Shown piece by piece: positions 1 to 13,657 of a stretch of DNA of 64,000 bases. The notes beneath the pieces are model-generated. The model was not told the origin of the DNA. It ran no database searches and saw only the letters and a program-made list of their open reading frames with translations. Position numbers and translations under genes: made by a program. Where the stretch lies: positions 2,795,001 through 2,859,000 of the forward strand of contig NC_133024.1 of the NCBI RefSeq assembly GCF_048771995.1, given 5' to 3'. Numbering within the stretch: the first letter of the stretch is position 1; each line of letters opens with the position of its first letter. The DNA is from Taeniopygia guttata (Eukaryota > Chordata > Aves > Passeriformes > Estrildidae).

Positions 1-3000
1 TCCCATTGCCTCGGGGACAGAGCAGGAGGAAGGCCTGGTAGACCAGCCCTGGTATGGTTTTGTTCCTTGGGGTGATGGAGGGTATGTTCAGCATCTCTCA
101 GAAAGCTGTTGCAAGAGTTGGTTTGAGGCTAGGTACTCTATATAAATCCTGCAGAGGCCACTGTCCTTGGACAACCTGCAGCATACCCTGCTTGCTGCTG
201 GCTGGGGTCACTTGCAACAGCAGCAGATCTCAGGGGCCTTCCCCCCTCCATCAGTCCCCAGGCAGGATGAAGGCAGGACTGCATCCCCACCCGTGACAGC
301 AGCTCTCCTCCACAGCCCACTTGGCTTCCCTTCCCTGCCACTGAGCACTGGAAAGCAGGGGAGGGTCTGCAGCAGCAGCAAGGCAGGGCTGAGTGCCCCT
401 TCCTGCATCCAGCATTGCCCATCCTTCCCTCTCTGTTATCCCTGGGCAGAGAGCGGGCACAGGGAGCTGTGTAAAAAATCAGAGCCTTCGTTCACAAGGA
501 AGGTGAGATCAGACCACAAGACAGCACCTGGCCTTTCTTGCAAGTTTATAATATTAACAGCTGCTAACATTAAAAAAATGCCCCATTAGGAAAATGATTT
601 CACCCACACCGTCTCACAGTAGTCCTCCCTTTCACTGAAAAGGATACATTAGCACCAAATCTTCTGCTGCTGTTTTCCCACTGGCTACAGCAGTACTGGA
701 ATGAAGCCTAAATGTGAAGATAATTGAGAAGTCTTTTGAATAAAATTACCTCATTCAGACATACTGGTTCTAGGAAGTCAGGCAAATGTAATCATTACAG
801 CGGGAGCCTGGAAGTCCAGGACTGCTTACCTCTCCTCCTGATTTGCCTACTGACTTGTTTTATGACCTCAGAAGCAACTTAACTTTTCTCTGATTCATCC
901 TCTTCAGCTGGAAGATAGATATGATAATGTTTGTTTATTTCAATTAAGTCTTGAGTGGTTTAAAAGGGATTAATTAACCTCCATCAGACAACTTTGAAAG
1001 GTACTAATTCATAGTGTTAATAATACCATAAAATACTGAAAAATGAGGAAGGGGAGGACATTTTAGAAGTTGCAGAGCTTTAAGCTTAGAGGTGCTATGA
1101 ATAGGAAGGACAGACAGTATTTTGGTGAGTGGGAATACAGAAACTACTGCCATCTAGTTCACTCTTGAGCAAGACATGTTAGATTTTGTGTATTTATTTA
1201 TCAGTGAACCACATGTCTTCTGATTACCCCGTGGCTGCTAATTAATTCCATTTAGTAGGAGAATGTTTACATCTGTTCTCATAAAATCCCATTCATACCT
1301 TTCATTTTTTCAAATTAATTATCCTGGCTCAAACTTGGGTATACCATCTAGAGATAATCCTTTCAAGAGTACCTTACTCTGTTCATACATCCAATGCACG
1401 GTGCTTGGGATAACACCACTTTGAAATAGCACTAGATTTGCAGCATACACCAGCCAGAGTGGTTTTTTCCCAGCACAAATTTGCATTTTAGGGGCTGAAA
1501 GTCTGAGCTGATTGAGTGACCCAAAGCAAACCACTACAATTTCTCTGGAGATGACTGAAATGCATCAATTCAGAATAGCCAAGGCTCTAGTCATGCCATA
1601 ATAATTAAGACCCATGTGCATGTCAAAAAATGTACAATCTGAGTCTGTACTTATTTGTGTATTTTTAACCAAATAATCTAGTGCTAAACTCAGACTTTAC
1701 ATAAAACTGTGAATATGCACCTGAGGGCAGAGTTGATTCTTGTCATCATAAATGTCATCAGTCTTTCTCTGCAGCTTCCAGAGGAAAGCATAAATCTGAG
1801 TAGCTTAAGGCTGTAAGCTCCATCTCTTTCCATGAGCAGGTGGGGAGCAAATGGTGCTCCAAAGGTAGAGTTTGTGAGTGCCAGTGTGTGCCACCAAGTT
1901 ATCATGTAAGTTCACCAGTGTTTTCTGAGGATGTAAGTCATTGCATTTACAGGCTATTTTCATAATAATTAGTGCCTTGATTCAGTCCTGTTTGGAACAG
2001 AAGCAGATGCACAGCTGCACTAAAAATGATCAGCATTGTCCATGCAGCTGACCACCTTCACCCCTTGTCACCAATAAGTTGAACTGAGAGGCAGCTAACT
2101 TATCAGTTCTTATCCATGGAAAGCTTGTTTGTCTCTATCATAGTGTTGAACACCTTCTATATAATATCTCCTTCCTCTGTTGAGCAGCTATTCCTCTCCA
2201 AATATTAGTTTATTAAAATTATATTCTATCAGTCCCCAAATACACCACTTGGTCTCATATGTATGCAGCTTCCACACTTCTCCTTGGTGGATTTATTACA
2301 AATGCAGTATTGGTGGTTATTTTAGTCTTCACAGCAAGTAGCTGTTCCCAAGTATTGCTCCTAGGAAACTTGTTGTAATGTTTTCAAAATCACCTAAGAG
2401 GCCAAGTTCCACTTGCAAGGTGACCACATCTCTGGCCAAAGGAGCACATTGACAGCCAGATTGGCATTTCAGCCCAGCATTATGGAATTGAAAAAATCTC
2501 CCATCTTTTGGTCACACTGGGCTGCTGAAGGAAAACTCATGCTCACAGAGCCTTCTGGATATCTCCTACCTCATCTGCATGCATTCAGTATCCCTATGGC
2601 AACTACAGCAGCAATTGCTCACTTGAAATAGTGATCTTAGGACAGTGTTCTATCATTCCTTCTTTTAACTGGTTTAGCAACTGAAAATAAAAAAACACAG
2701 TCAAGGAGCATCCATGACCTAGGAGGTCTGTGGAGACAACATTTAACTACTCAACAGGACCACAGGATGTCCAAGCTGCTCAGAACAACTGCACTCAGCA
2801 AAAAGCTGCAGCCTTCTCTTGGGCAGCACAGCACTTTTCCTCAGCACTAGTTAGAATGATGGCAGGGAAAATAGCCCTTAGATAAGGAAGAAACCTCAAA
2901 AATTACATCTAGGGAGGGAGTACCTTTTTTTAGGCCAGTGCTTCTGAGGTGTCTAATTTGTAGCATCACTCTCTTGAAAGGTTTTTGCATCTGTGAACTG

Positions 3001-4728
3001 AAATTCTTTATCATGGACTCTAAATGGCAACCAAAACTATACAGTGAAGGGCTCAGTCAGTATTGGGATGTATTTCTCTGCTCCATCTTATTATTGATTA
3101 GAATCCATATCAATGTGGTGGGTCTGGTTTCATCCAGCTACTGCAGCAGCATTAGATTGTCTGTGCACCAATACCTACAGGATATTTTTTGTCTCCATCT
3201 GCAGACATTTCATGGAAAATATCTGCTAAAATTTCCAGGCCTTCATGCTTTGCAGAGGTTTATGGTGCTTCATTTTGAACATCCATAACTCAGTATCAGT
3301 GTCAGTGTCAGCAAAGGTGAAGTCAATCAGACTGTTTCAAGGTCTTTACACCATTTAAAATCCAATTTAACAATGTTTTGGGGATTTTCTTGTTTGGATG
3401 GGTTTTTTTTTTTAAAGTTAACAATATTTTAGTTACATAGAATACCTGTGCTGGGCCTTCTTTTGTTCTTTCAGAGCAGATATAAAAACATGCCTACATT
3501 TTTGAGGTCACTCCCAAACTGGGTTATTTTCTATGATTTTGGTTTTTCTAGGTACAGTTTACCAAATTGGTCTCACTTGCACTGGCACATTTGAATTGCA
3601 CTCACCTCTACCCTGCCCAGCTTTCAAATTGAATCCTACAGCATGTGAACATGCAGCAGGTAACCAAATTGTAAGCTTAGCTTAATGGCTAGATGATTTT
3701 AAAATAGCAATATATCTATTCTAGAGAAATTGTGGCTTTATGCAACAATGGCCTTTGTAACACCTAATAGTAAATTTGGCCATAAGTTTCTAAAATACTG
3801 ACCGGTGTAGGACTAAATAATTAGTTTAGTCTAATAGTTTAGCTCCTATCAAGCTTCATGAGAAGATATAACATCACACATGAGTGAGAGAGTGGTCCTG
3901 ACAAGAGAGACAACAGAGACAAGCTGGGAAAAGTATTTTTCTTCATGAAAAAGGTTTTATTTTATTTTTTTTAAATCTGACTCATGACAGAAAAAAGGTG
4001 AAAATTCCATTGCAAGTTATATCTGTATTTAGAAATACAAAACCAAGCAAAGAACACCATCTTCATGCACTTTTACTTTGGCTGTAGCATGTGTCCTTCC
4101 ATACTAAACATGATTGAGAGGAGCTCTCTTGTGTGTGCATGTCTGCATACATCTAACCACACAAATACTTTAAAAATTACTGAAATTAATACACATTTGA
4201 GGAAGAAATGGTCCCCCACTGAAGCCAATGGTGTAACACCAACCTCAACATAGCCATCCTTACCTGTGATTTTGTCTTGAGGCTGACACCTCTAACTTCA
4301 GGGAACTAACTGGAAAAGCTTAATTTGCTGCCAGTGGAACCAGTCTCTCCCCTCCTGGTTTATTATAGATGGTTGCTCCCATGAACAGCAAGAGAAATTG
4401 TAAAAGGCAGGAAAAAAAATCAAATTTTACATTGGTACATGGGAAATCTGGCTGGCAAAACCATTCAGGTATACTAAGATGAAAATCTGAATATAAAACT
4501 TGGACCGAGATTATTGGAAATATAAAGTTTGAATGATTCAGAAGTGAGAAATGTTGACAATTATAACTATTTCACACATTAACTTTCATTATTTCTTTAG
4601 TTTGAAGTAAACAGTAAAGTTACAATAGAGAAATATATGCTTTTACAAGTTTATTCTTCAAAATACATTCTTTCCAATGAATTTCCATTTCCATATTATG
4701 TTAAACATTGTATTTCCACAGGAGCTAC

Positions 4729-4743
4729 AAAAAAAAAAAAAAA
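4729..4743. repeat. Poly-A run (15 A)
   Basis: An uninterrupted run of A followed by G and six more A. It may be the tail of a decayed retroposon or a simple slippage tract. No element body could be recognised on its left. Confidence 0.85.
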
Positions 4744-7700
4744 GAAAAAATAAGCATATATAGAGATGTACATACTTCTAAAATAAACATATGTTTAATT
4801 AAATTGTTATTTTGCAATGAAATCAGTTTTCTGCTTCAGAAGCTTTCCTGAAAAATATATTTGTGTGGATGAATCATTTTAAGATTCAACAGTCAGTGGA
4901 AGTTGACAGTCTTTTCATATGAAATATGACACAACCTTATGAACATCAAAATTATATGGCAAGACTGTTCTGTTGAGCACTACATTCACTTTCCCAGGAT
5001 CAGACCAATACATTTTTTGTCAAAGAAAAAGAATCTGCTAAAACAACAGGATTTTTTTTGCAAGAAAATATAATTTTTTATACAGCTAACAGTATAATTC
5101 TACAGCAATAGACATTTTAACACGGTTTCTGATTGAAGTAAACTGAGAAGGTAATAAACAGATTCCCTGCACATATTCACAGCATCAGACCCTTCTTGCA
5201 AAAGCTTGTGAACGTGCTTAACTTGAGGTTACACCTCACAGAGGTGTATTTATTTCAATATTAGGTCTCTGCCTGCAAAGTGAGTACATATGCTAAATAT
5301 TTTCAAAATCAACCACACAGGGACTTTGGTTCTGATCCTACAGGGAACTGGATAAGCTCATCCATGAAACTGGATAAATCCCACTTACAACACATGAAAA
5401 ACTTGTCTTCACAAACAGCCCTCAAGGTCCAGCCAAACTCTGGAAACATTCTGCCTATCCATAGCTTTTCAGGGGTGCTATAATTAAAGATTGCCTTATT
5501 CAATCCCAGTGGATATAGCCCCACTTGCAGAATTGTTTTTAAAGACTTCTTATGTGTCAGCTGCAGCTCTTTTTGCATAACTCGTGTGTAAGCTTCTGAG
5601 CAGCTTTCAAAAAAATGTCAAGACCTTTTTCTGTATTATATTATACAAAAAGATAAAAGAAAGGGTTGATATTTCTTTGCTTTTTCAAAAATTAGAATTA
5701 TCATTTGAAGGACCAGTCATTATTTGCTCTCTTTAGTTTGATAGACCTTCATTTCCATTCCCTGGCAGTCAATATCTCAGTGTATCAGTAAAAATAATTA
5801 GTGTCCTGTGCTGGATTAAGCATAATTGGATTGTATTGATGATTGTAACAGGGTGAGGAAATAAAGCAGTTGTTGAATTGGATCTTGGGTTGAAGAATGT
5901 GTTTGAACTGTAAAAACTGGATTATTTGAGGCAGTCATTCCTGTATGCTTAATTTAAATCCAGTAGATAGGAAATTTAAATATGGTAGGCAGGAAATTAG
6001 CATTTTCTAGGTTCTCTGTTCTTCTAAATCTTCATACAGGAAAGCTAAATGGAACTGTGACACCACTCACTTCAGGCACATACGTGACTCTAACAGAAGA
6101 CATTTCATCAGATTCTGTATGTAGACAGTAAGGGGAGCTGAGCAACCACCAAAGAAATCCAGAGTGAGTCCAGGTCCAAGGGGAGCCTGTAAGTCTCTTC
6201 ACCACTTGCAGTAGGAGCTGAAGAACATCTAGCCTAAACTGAATCACCACCTAATTTTACTTGTTCTAGGCCTTATAATCTATTGTTCACATATTAATCT
6301 CCCCATTCACAAACCCTTTGGTTATGAATCTGTACACAGGCCCAGTTAGTAATTCATAGATTCTCCTTAAAAAACCGTGCCCAAAGTTCTACATTTTAAA
6401 TCTGAATTACAGCACATAACTGTACCTTCAGTAATGTCACAGTCATCTTCAAAACCATTCTAGTGTGAGGGGGATGCAGGCCATGGTGTGAGAGTCTCCA
6501 TCCTCCACTGTCTCACACTCTTCTTCTTGGGTTATTGCAAGAAAGAGAGAAGCAAAGAAACCAAAGCCTGGGCTTTGCCTCCTCTGGGGACATCAGGAAA
6601 GCCATAGCTCACCTTGGGCATCCTTGGACAAAGTTGCTCCCATCACTCTACAGTACTGTTTCATATCATCCCACACACAAATGAGGGCTGGGTCTGCTAG
6701 AGACAACTATCCATACCTTGAGGATTTAAGTGGTTCTGTGCTTGTTCCTGGAGTGCCCACAACAGTGAGTGCTTGTGTTCAATTTCAAGTTCTCGTCAAC
6801 GATTTCTTTTTGCAGAACTGTGAGGATTCAAATTTTCATTGTCATCAGCCAAGAGAGAAATGTAAAATGGCCTCAACAGGTGCAACAAAGAAGCACTTCA
6901 GAGTCCTCTCATAACTCTACAGACACAAAGTAAATGTATTCAATAAATATTTTATTTTGACACATAGTACGTATATGCACTTTAAGAAAATACTATGGCT
7001 AAAGGGATGCTTACAAAGATGTTGACAAAAAAAAGAAAACAAACAGAAAAGCATAAAATTATACTTTTCATGAAGAGAATTGCTTTTGTACTTAGAAGAA
7101 TTTTTATGCTGTTCATTGAGTACCATTTATGTGTTTTGTACTGCTGAGAATGTACAGCCAGCCCTGCGATAAATGTCCTCAGAATCATCCAAATGATTTG
7201 GAGATGAAGACCTCCTGACTGTCAGGAGTTATCGGGTGCTTTTGATGGTGTTACCTGTCTTGTGCAGCCCCCCAGGCTCCCCTAAACCCTTGGGGTCACT
7301 GGGAGACTTTCTGTTTACTTCAAGGGCTCTGTGTCAGACCTGCAAAGTGCTATAAGCACTCTGTTAAGGAGATGGGAACCTTTCTGGAACAACAGATTGC
7401 TTTGGATTACAAGAGGTCATCTACTGAGGACAATATTAAGTATTTTTAAGTAGGTGACACTGACTACTAAAATGCAAACAGCTGAGGGAGTGGTACTAGG
7501 GTAGTGCTGCTTTCCAGAGAATTAAGAAGAAAAACCTACAAAACCAACACACCACTTTGCTTCACACCACTTCAAACTGCTGCAGTCTTCACTCACACCT
7601 TATCCATGGAAACCTCAAATAATCTTTGGCAAATCTTCAGCATCCCAACAAGATTAGCAAGGAAAAACATATTACTCACCTTGCTCTCTTCTGTCTACTC

Positions 7701-10700
7701 AGATTTAAAAGAATGAGGGATGCCTTTTGATATGAAACCCAACCTTTTGGGGATTCCAAGCTGGAGAGCATGAGTGCCTGAAAATACCAAAAAACTGTGG
7801 TTTAGCAAGAAAAATAGGGAGTGAGGAAGGACCCATTCTATTGATTTTGGAAGGAGTTGCAAAAGTTCCCCTGACTTCAGCTGGGCATCAGCCAGGCCCA
7901 ATGGGCATAAAACTCCACTCAGCATCTCTTCTATCTTCCACACACAATACTGACAGGGGTCCCACAGACAAAATTTAATTGACTGCGGCACTCAGACACC
8001 ACCAAAAATTGTTTCTTTTTGGTAGAGTTTACCCATGTGTAAAAAGTCAGCACAAACTGGACTATGAGGGACTTGGATGGTACATAAACCTTGTTTTGTT
8101 CCTCTGCATAATTCAATTCCACCCTTGGAGAATAAGCTAGGAAGTCTGATTCTTGATAGTTAGTTTTCTGTTACAACACATGATGGATGACTGTTTTTAA
8201 AATATTTGTGAAGGCATGTATGTATTATACTAAAGAAAGGTGTTATTTTGATAGCACTGGGGAATGAAACCTTAGATTTAGACAGAGATAAGAAATAATC
8301 CTTTAATACTTCCATAAAATCACTGGTTGAAACAAAGACACAGCAGCATCCTATGCCTTCATCAGTCCCCAGCACTAAAACTGTTTTCTAACAGCTTTTT
8401 ACAGAGCCTAATACAGAGGACAAAGATCAACAGGATGCTATTATCAAGCACCATGTGCTGTGAAAGGCTAAATGCTGAAACAGTCTGTGCTAGCATCCTT
8501 GTTTGTATTATCTCTGAATCCATGGACAGCGAGAAAATGAGGGCTTCTAAAAGAACACCTAAAGAAATTGACCTTTGTCTTATTATGATGCTAAAATACT
8601 ACACCATTCATAAAGGAGCCCAAAAGTGGTCTAGGACAGTTACTATACTGAAACTTTTGAATACTGTAGGATATTATTCCCCTCTTTTTTCACACAGATA
8701 CACATGTCTGTTCAGCATAAAATTGATTAGCAAGTGATACGCAAAATTTCTCAAAGCACACAGAAATTTTGAAAAAGAAAGAAATTAGCTCCATTGTCAA
8801 CATATGTATTTGGTTACTGCCACAAGGAAAGCAGGTTACCCCTACAGATCTCTTTGCAGGGATAACAATCTGAAAAAATCACACTCTGGACTTTCTTCAG
8901 TGTCATTGTAAAAGCTCTGAATAAAGCTGGAGAACAAGAGGTCAAAGCAATATTTTAAATGAGAGGTTGTATTCCAAGAAAAACAAGATTTTACCAGCTA
9001 GGCCTTTTCTTAGGAAGGTGATGAGCATTAACAGGGAAGGTATCAACCATGCAATTTTCTAGCCAAAATCTAATACTACCCTTACAGAAAGTGCATCACT
9101 ATTCATGGTAATGGGAAAGTGCCTAAAAAGTTTTTGGGCCTTTTCATTAAACCATCACGGCTGATTATATCAAAACTACTTTTGAGGAAGGATTCTCTAT
9201 CTGTTACTGGCCCTAAATCATAAAGAAGTATAAATGTGAAGAAATTAATTTTTCCTTGATTGAAAGTGTGGCAGAGGCTGTGTTCAGCATAAAGAGAGAT
9301 TCTGAAGTCAGAAAAGCAATAAAATAAATAAGCAGGAACTACAATGGACAATTTCCACCCAAGTGTGAGCATGGTAAAAAAAACAATGCAGAGAAAAGAC
9401 AGGGAAGTGGAGGTGGTGAAAATACATAAAACTGAGTGTGGCCCATATTCCTACTTGAATGTGTCTTGGAGGACAAGGGACATTCCAGCCTCTCCTACCA
9501 CGATGGAACAACTCAGCAGAAAACACAACATATCAACAGTCAGCAAGAATTTTTCCCTCGGGGGGCAATGCTTACAATCAGAAATCAAACCAAGTTAATA
9601 CAGAGGCAACACCTGCAGAAGAAGAACTACAAAAATAATCCACTAGCACAGAACTACCTACTCAATAACAGAGTTTTAACACATGGTGGCCATTGCACTC
9701 TCGTTTCCCTAAAATATACTTTTTCATAGGACTACAGACAGACTTGGCCTAACCTGAATGTCAGAGGAGAGGTTTATTCTCCAGCCATTCTGCTAGCAAG
9801 GGCCATGCAAGCCCACAGTGTCCCAGGTATGTATCCAGGTGCTGAATTTAGAGACCCTGATGTTCAAAGCAGCTCAGTGAGGCACCTGTGGAAGGAGGCT
9901 CTTCCACCTAGCACTGATGTGAGGCCATTGCTGCCAGTTCTTTTGGATTGGCAATACTCCATTTGAGAGCTCATTACTGTAAAACATCTCAAATTATTAA
10001 ACTAGCACATAGCTGAAGTTGTTCTTGTCCTAGCTCCCAGTACGTTTTTTCCAATCATAACTGATGTCCAATAGTTTCAGTCCACGTTTCTGTTTGTGTA
10101 CACACTATCTTAGTGGTGTCTTTGTTTTCCCTGCCCCATTTCAGAAACATGATAAAACATTCTGGAAATGGGTTTGCCAATAAAATGTTTGAATTCTTAG
10201 GGACATAGTTGGTTTTAATCATGCACTTTCCTATTTTGAAAAGCACAAAACGAGGAAAAACTGCTGTAGTTTGGTCATGTTCAGCTCTGTGTGCATGAGA
10301 TGATCTCCACAAACATGCTGGATGAATGTATGTTTTGTGTAACTGAATTTACCCCTGGCATTAATCTGTATTCAGGCCTGCATGCTTACCCCATTTCCAT
10401 GTATTTAGCTCTTTCTGCTTGTTAACTTGTGTGTACAATGAAGTTCAGTCCAGTATTCACTCTGGAAGTATATCAACAAGCAGGTGGAACTGTGAGGACC
10501 TTTTCTGTGTTGGTGGGCATTCACTTAGGTCATTGTACCTGCTGAGAAAGTGCTTGCCAACACATATTACAGCTCCACAATCCAGCCTCACGTAATCAGG
10601 TTCTGCCTGTATGAGGTTAGAGGCCTCCACAATGAAGCATTTCCATTCCCTGAAAAACAGCTGCATGTGGAATCAAGCAAGCAGATATTTTTACCCATAC

Positions 10701-10739
10701 AATTTTCCTCTTGCCAGACAGCTGCTTGGGTTTTATTTG

Positions 10740-10785
10740 CTTTTGGTTTGTTTGCACATTTGTTTGTTTGTTTGCTTGCTTTATG
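10740..10785. repeat. TTTG-rich simple repeat
   Basis: Imperfect repeats of TTTG, with an interruption (gcacat) after the first units and then about four consecutive copies. This is a low-complexity tetranucleotide tract of a kind that recurs near 35250-35300. Confidence 0.8.
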
Positions 10786-11484
10786 AGTATGTCCATAGGG
10801 AAATGTCATTTACACTTAATGTTTTTATTTACTTATTTTGATAGCAAATTCAAACAATTCAACGAAGACAAACGTTCTGCTTGGCACACGTTGCATAAGA
10901 AATATGGAAAATTTCTAATGAATTGTATTCATTTGAAATTGTGAGGTGCACGGGTTCCTGTCAAGTATGATGTAAAATACGAGGAGGATTTTTCCTTAAG
11001 GAAATAACACTTCCCACAGCAGTTAACACCCTGTGTGGTAAGGAAAGGAAACAGAAAAGGGTGCATGGCACAGCTTCTGCTCCACTCATCTACACATGGC
11101 TGTTACACCTGCATGTGTGGATACAAAGATGCTGAGATCTAAATTATACCAATGGCAGCAGAAGGACTGCCCTGCATTGATTGGCATGAATGTGATCCTT
11201 TCCAATAACTCTGCCAGGGTTCAGTGCAGCACCCTCCTTAGAATGGGTTCACACAGCATTGCTACTGTGTTTGAGTTGGTGGGGGCAGCCAGGGAGAGGT
11301 TTCACATTTTTGGACAATTCAGCATCTTATTTCAGGCTTATTTGTGAAATAAGTGAAAGATAAGAGAGCATTCCATACATGCACTCAGAAGCACAATTAG
11401 AAAAATATTAAAAAAAAAAACATCATAAACTTAAAGCTATATAAGCAAATTTCACACAAACTAAATTCCTCAATTCTTTCCATT

Positions 11485-11505
11485 AAAAAAAAAAAAAAAA
11501 AAAAA
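11485..11505. repeat. Poly-A run (21 A)
   Basis: A pure A homopolymer preceded by an A-rich segment (11401-11420). No flanking retroposon body or target-site duplication was recognised. Confidence 0.9.
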
Positions 11506-13480
11506 TTGGTATGTAACACTGGCTGAATGTGAAATCTTGCTATTGCCATCTATATTGCAAAAGAAGAGATTCTGGCAAGTATTTACAAACTCATGATAGC
11601 AGAAGATTCTGCAGTAGTGAATGAGCTCTATCACTGCTTTACACACTGTCAGGATTTTGCTCACCAACTGTAAATTTTGAAGCAAGACACAAAGCTCCAG
11701 CTTCACAAGAAAGACGAAGAAGTGACAGACCTTTGAAGCCAAAGTCACTTGTTTCTGGGCAGGTCTTTTTGGAAGAATCAAGATCATGCACAGGTTAAGC
11801 TCATATGCATGAACAGTTCCCTCAAAGGCTGCAGAAGATATAGAAACCTCCCTTTACCTGGATCCTAGGTTTTAATGTAAGGAGCTCTAGTACTTTTCAA
11901 AATAAGGCTTTAATATGTGCAGAAAAAGTGGAGTGGAAGCAACAGTCATCTGGAAATTTAAGAATGAAGGGGAAATAATTATTAATCTGAGCACTGCTGA
12001 GCATGCATGACTTGAGTTCTTCTCAGTAGGACTTCAATAGAGTCACAGATTTAAGGTTTCTTTATGAACAGCCAGTTCATCACAGATCATAAATCTCACC
12101 ATGGATCTCTGCATGCCTTCCACTAGGCAAATTTGCAAATTTTCAATCTGGAAAAAATGCAGACATGATTATTTTTAAAATTTTTTTGTTGAAAATTGAC
12201 ATCGAAGGCCAGAAAAATGCTATGTTTCAGGTTGGAGCATTTTAAAGGAATTTTTAAAAATTGAAACATGAAAATGCTTAATTTCAAAAGCATTTTAAAA
12301 TGTAAACTTCTACATGCAGATATAGCTACTTTTACCTCCCCTTCCCTTCACATACATAAATATTACCCCCCAAACCAGCAACTGACAAAATCCATAATTT
12401 GAAAAGAAACAGCCTAGTATTATCAAACTGATTTTTTGCTGATGGAGTTAAAACATGTATCAGCTCCACCATTCACCTTTTACAAAATTATAAGGAGACA
12501 CAGCATTACCACCAGTGAAGGATGTAACTTCTTGTGATACAGAGATTTCAACACAAAGGAGTGCTTAAGCTAGAGCTGCAGAAAATCCGAACAAGGGAAA
12601 TGCACACCCACCACAGGTGTTTGAGGGCTGGCAGACACACAGTGTGGAATTTACTTGTTTTCCAGAGTAAAGTATCTACCCTGCTGCAGCACTTGGCACT
12701 GGCAAAAGCCAGGAGAACCTGCTGATTTCAGGGAAAAGCCCCACTAAGAAGGCAAGCAGGAAGGCACATCATAAATTTCCAAAAGAACTAGCTCTTACAG
12801 GCTGGACTGCCAAAGATTCTCATGCTGGAACAGGGAGGAGCAGGAGAAAGTGCCCTTCTAAAGTTTCACCTTCTTCTCCATTTGAACCTAGTGGGACAGA
12901 AACAATGCAATGTTCTGATTTAATTTCCTCTCACGAGGCTTCTCACCTGGATGCACTGAAGCGGTGCACAGCCTTGATCCTGTAAGAATATTTATAGTAG
13001 GTGTCACTGGTCCAAGACATGAATTTTTATTCTTTCCTTTTCCTTTTTTTCTCTAGAAGGCCTCAAGATCTATCCAGTTTTGCTCCCCATCCTACATCTT
13101 TATTTAAAGCTGAAAATTTTAATTCCAAAAGCAATGCTTCTAAAAGGAAACACTAGAAGTGGTTCCCTGTCTTTGTGTTCCACTGGACTAGGTGCTTTTT
13201 CCTCTATGACAGGAGCTGAGCCAGGACTTCTTCATGGTGTCCACTGTCTTCACTGTGTCACACAGCCACCACCTGAAGGAATAAAATTCTGATCTCTGCC
13301 TCTTTGAAGCCTCTCCCTTAGAGATGAACACGGTCCCTAATGCTACCTCTGCAGTGCTCTGTATTTCCCTAGATATAACAAGAGTCAAATACCTTGTCTT
13401 TGAGTAGTACAATGACTAATTCATGCTCTTGTTATTCAGGGCCAAATGGCCACTTGCTTTGTTTACTTTACAAATGGTAG

Positions 13481-13657
13481 CAACACCGTGTGGCCAAAAA
13501 AGCTGTGCTGTGGTCTGAGAATGAACATAACTCCAGGCAGTGGGGCGGTGAGACATCTGGGAAGCTCAGCAAGCTGCCAGGATTCATGCTGGACCTAATG
13601 GGTGCTGCTCTGTCACCTGAGTCACTGCAGGCACTCAACAACATCCTCTTCAGCTAA
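13481..13657 (+). other. Short protein-like open segment ending in TAA
   Basis: The + strand frame is open from just after a TAG at 13478-13480 to a TAA at 13655-13657, 58 sense codons. No ATG opens it; the only internal ATGs are late (13586 and 13598). The last 30 or so codons read like a helical C-terminus, with alternating Leu, Met, Ala, Ser and Glu and the string GFMLDLMGAALSPESLQALN. I do not recognise a family. No convincing splice acceptor with a pyrimidine tract precedes it; the nearest AG is in 'aactccag' at about 13529-13536. It could be a terminal exon, a fragment of a degraded gene or retroelement, or chance. An open frame of this length is not statistically remarkable; only its composition drew attention. 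Confidence 0.15.

Larger units (their letters stand above)
1..13480. other. AT-rich non-coding sequence upstream of the CpG island
   Basis: No exon or RNA gene can be defended here. Open frames are short, begin at arbitrary ATGs, and show no domain or family resemblance. Positions 160-460 are noticeably richer in G+C than the rest and follow a TATA-like run at about 138-146 (tctatataaat). That arrangement could be a cryptic promoter or a remnant of a mobile element, but nothing downstream supports a gene. The stretch contains poly-A runs at 4729-4743 and 11485-11505 and a TTTG-rich tract near 10740-10785. I read it as intergenic sequence, or as an intron of a gene lying further left; the sequence does not decide between these. 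Confidence 0.6.

Noticed and set aside
4262..7684. Minus-strand donor-like sites (near 4263, 6608 and 7677) suggesting an antisense transcript leaving the island leftwards
   Set aside because: Such matches are expected several times in a window of this size, and no paired acceptors or exon-like segments could be assembled.
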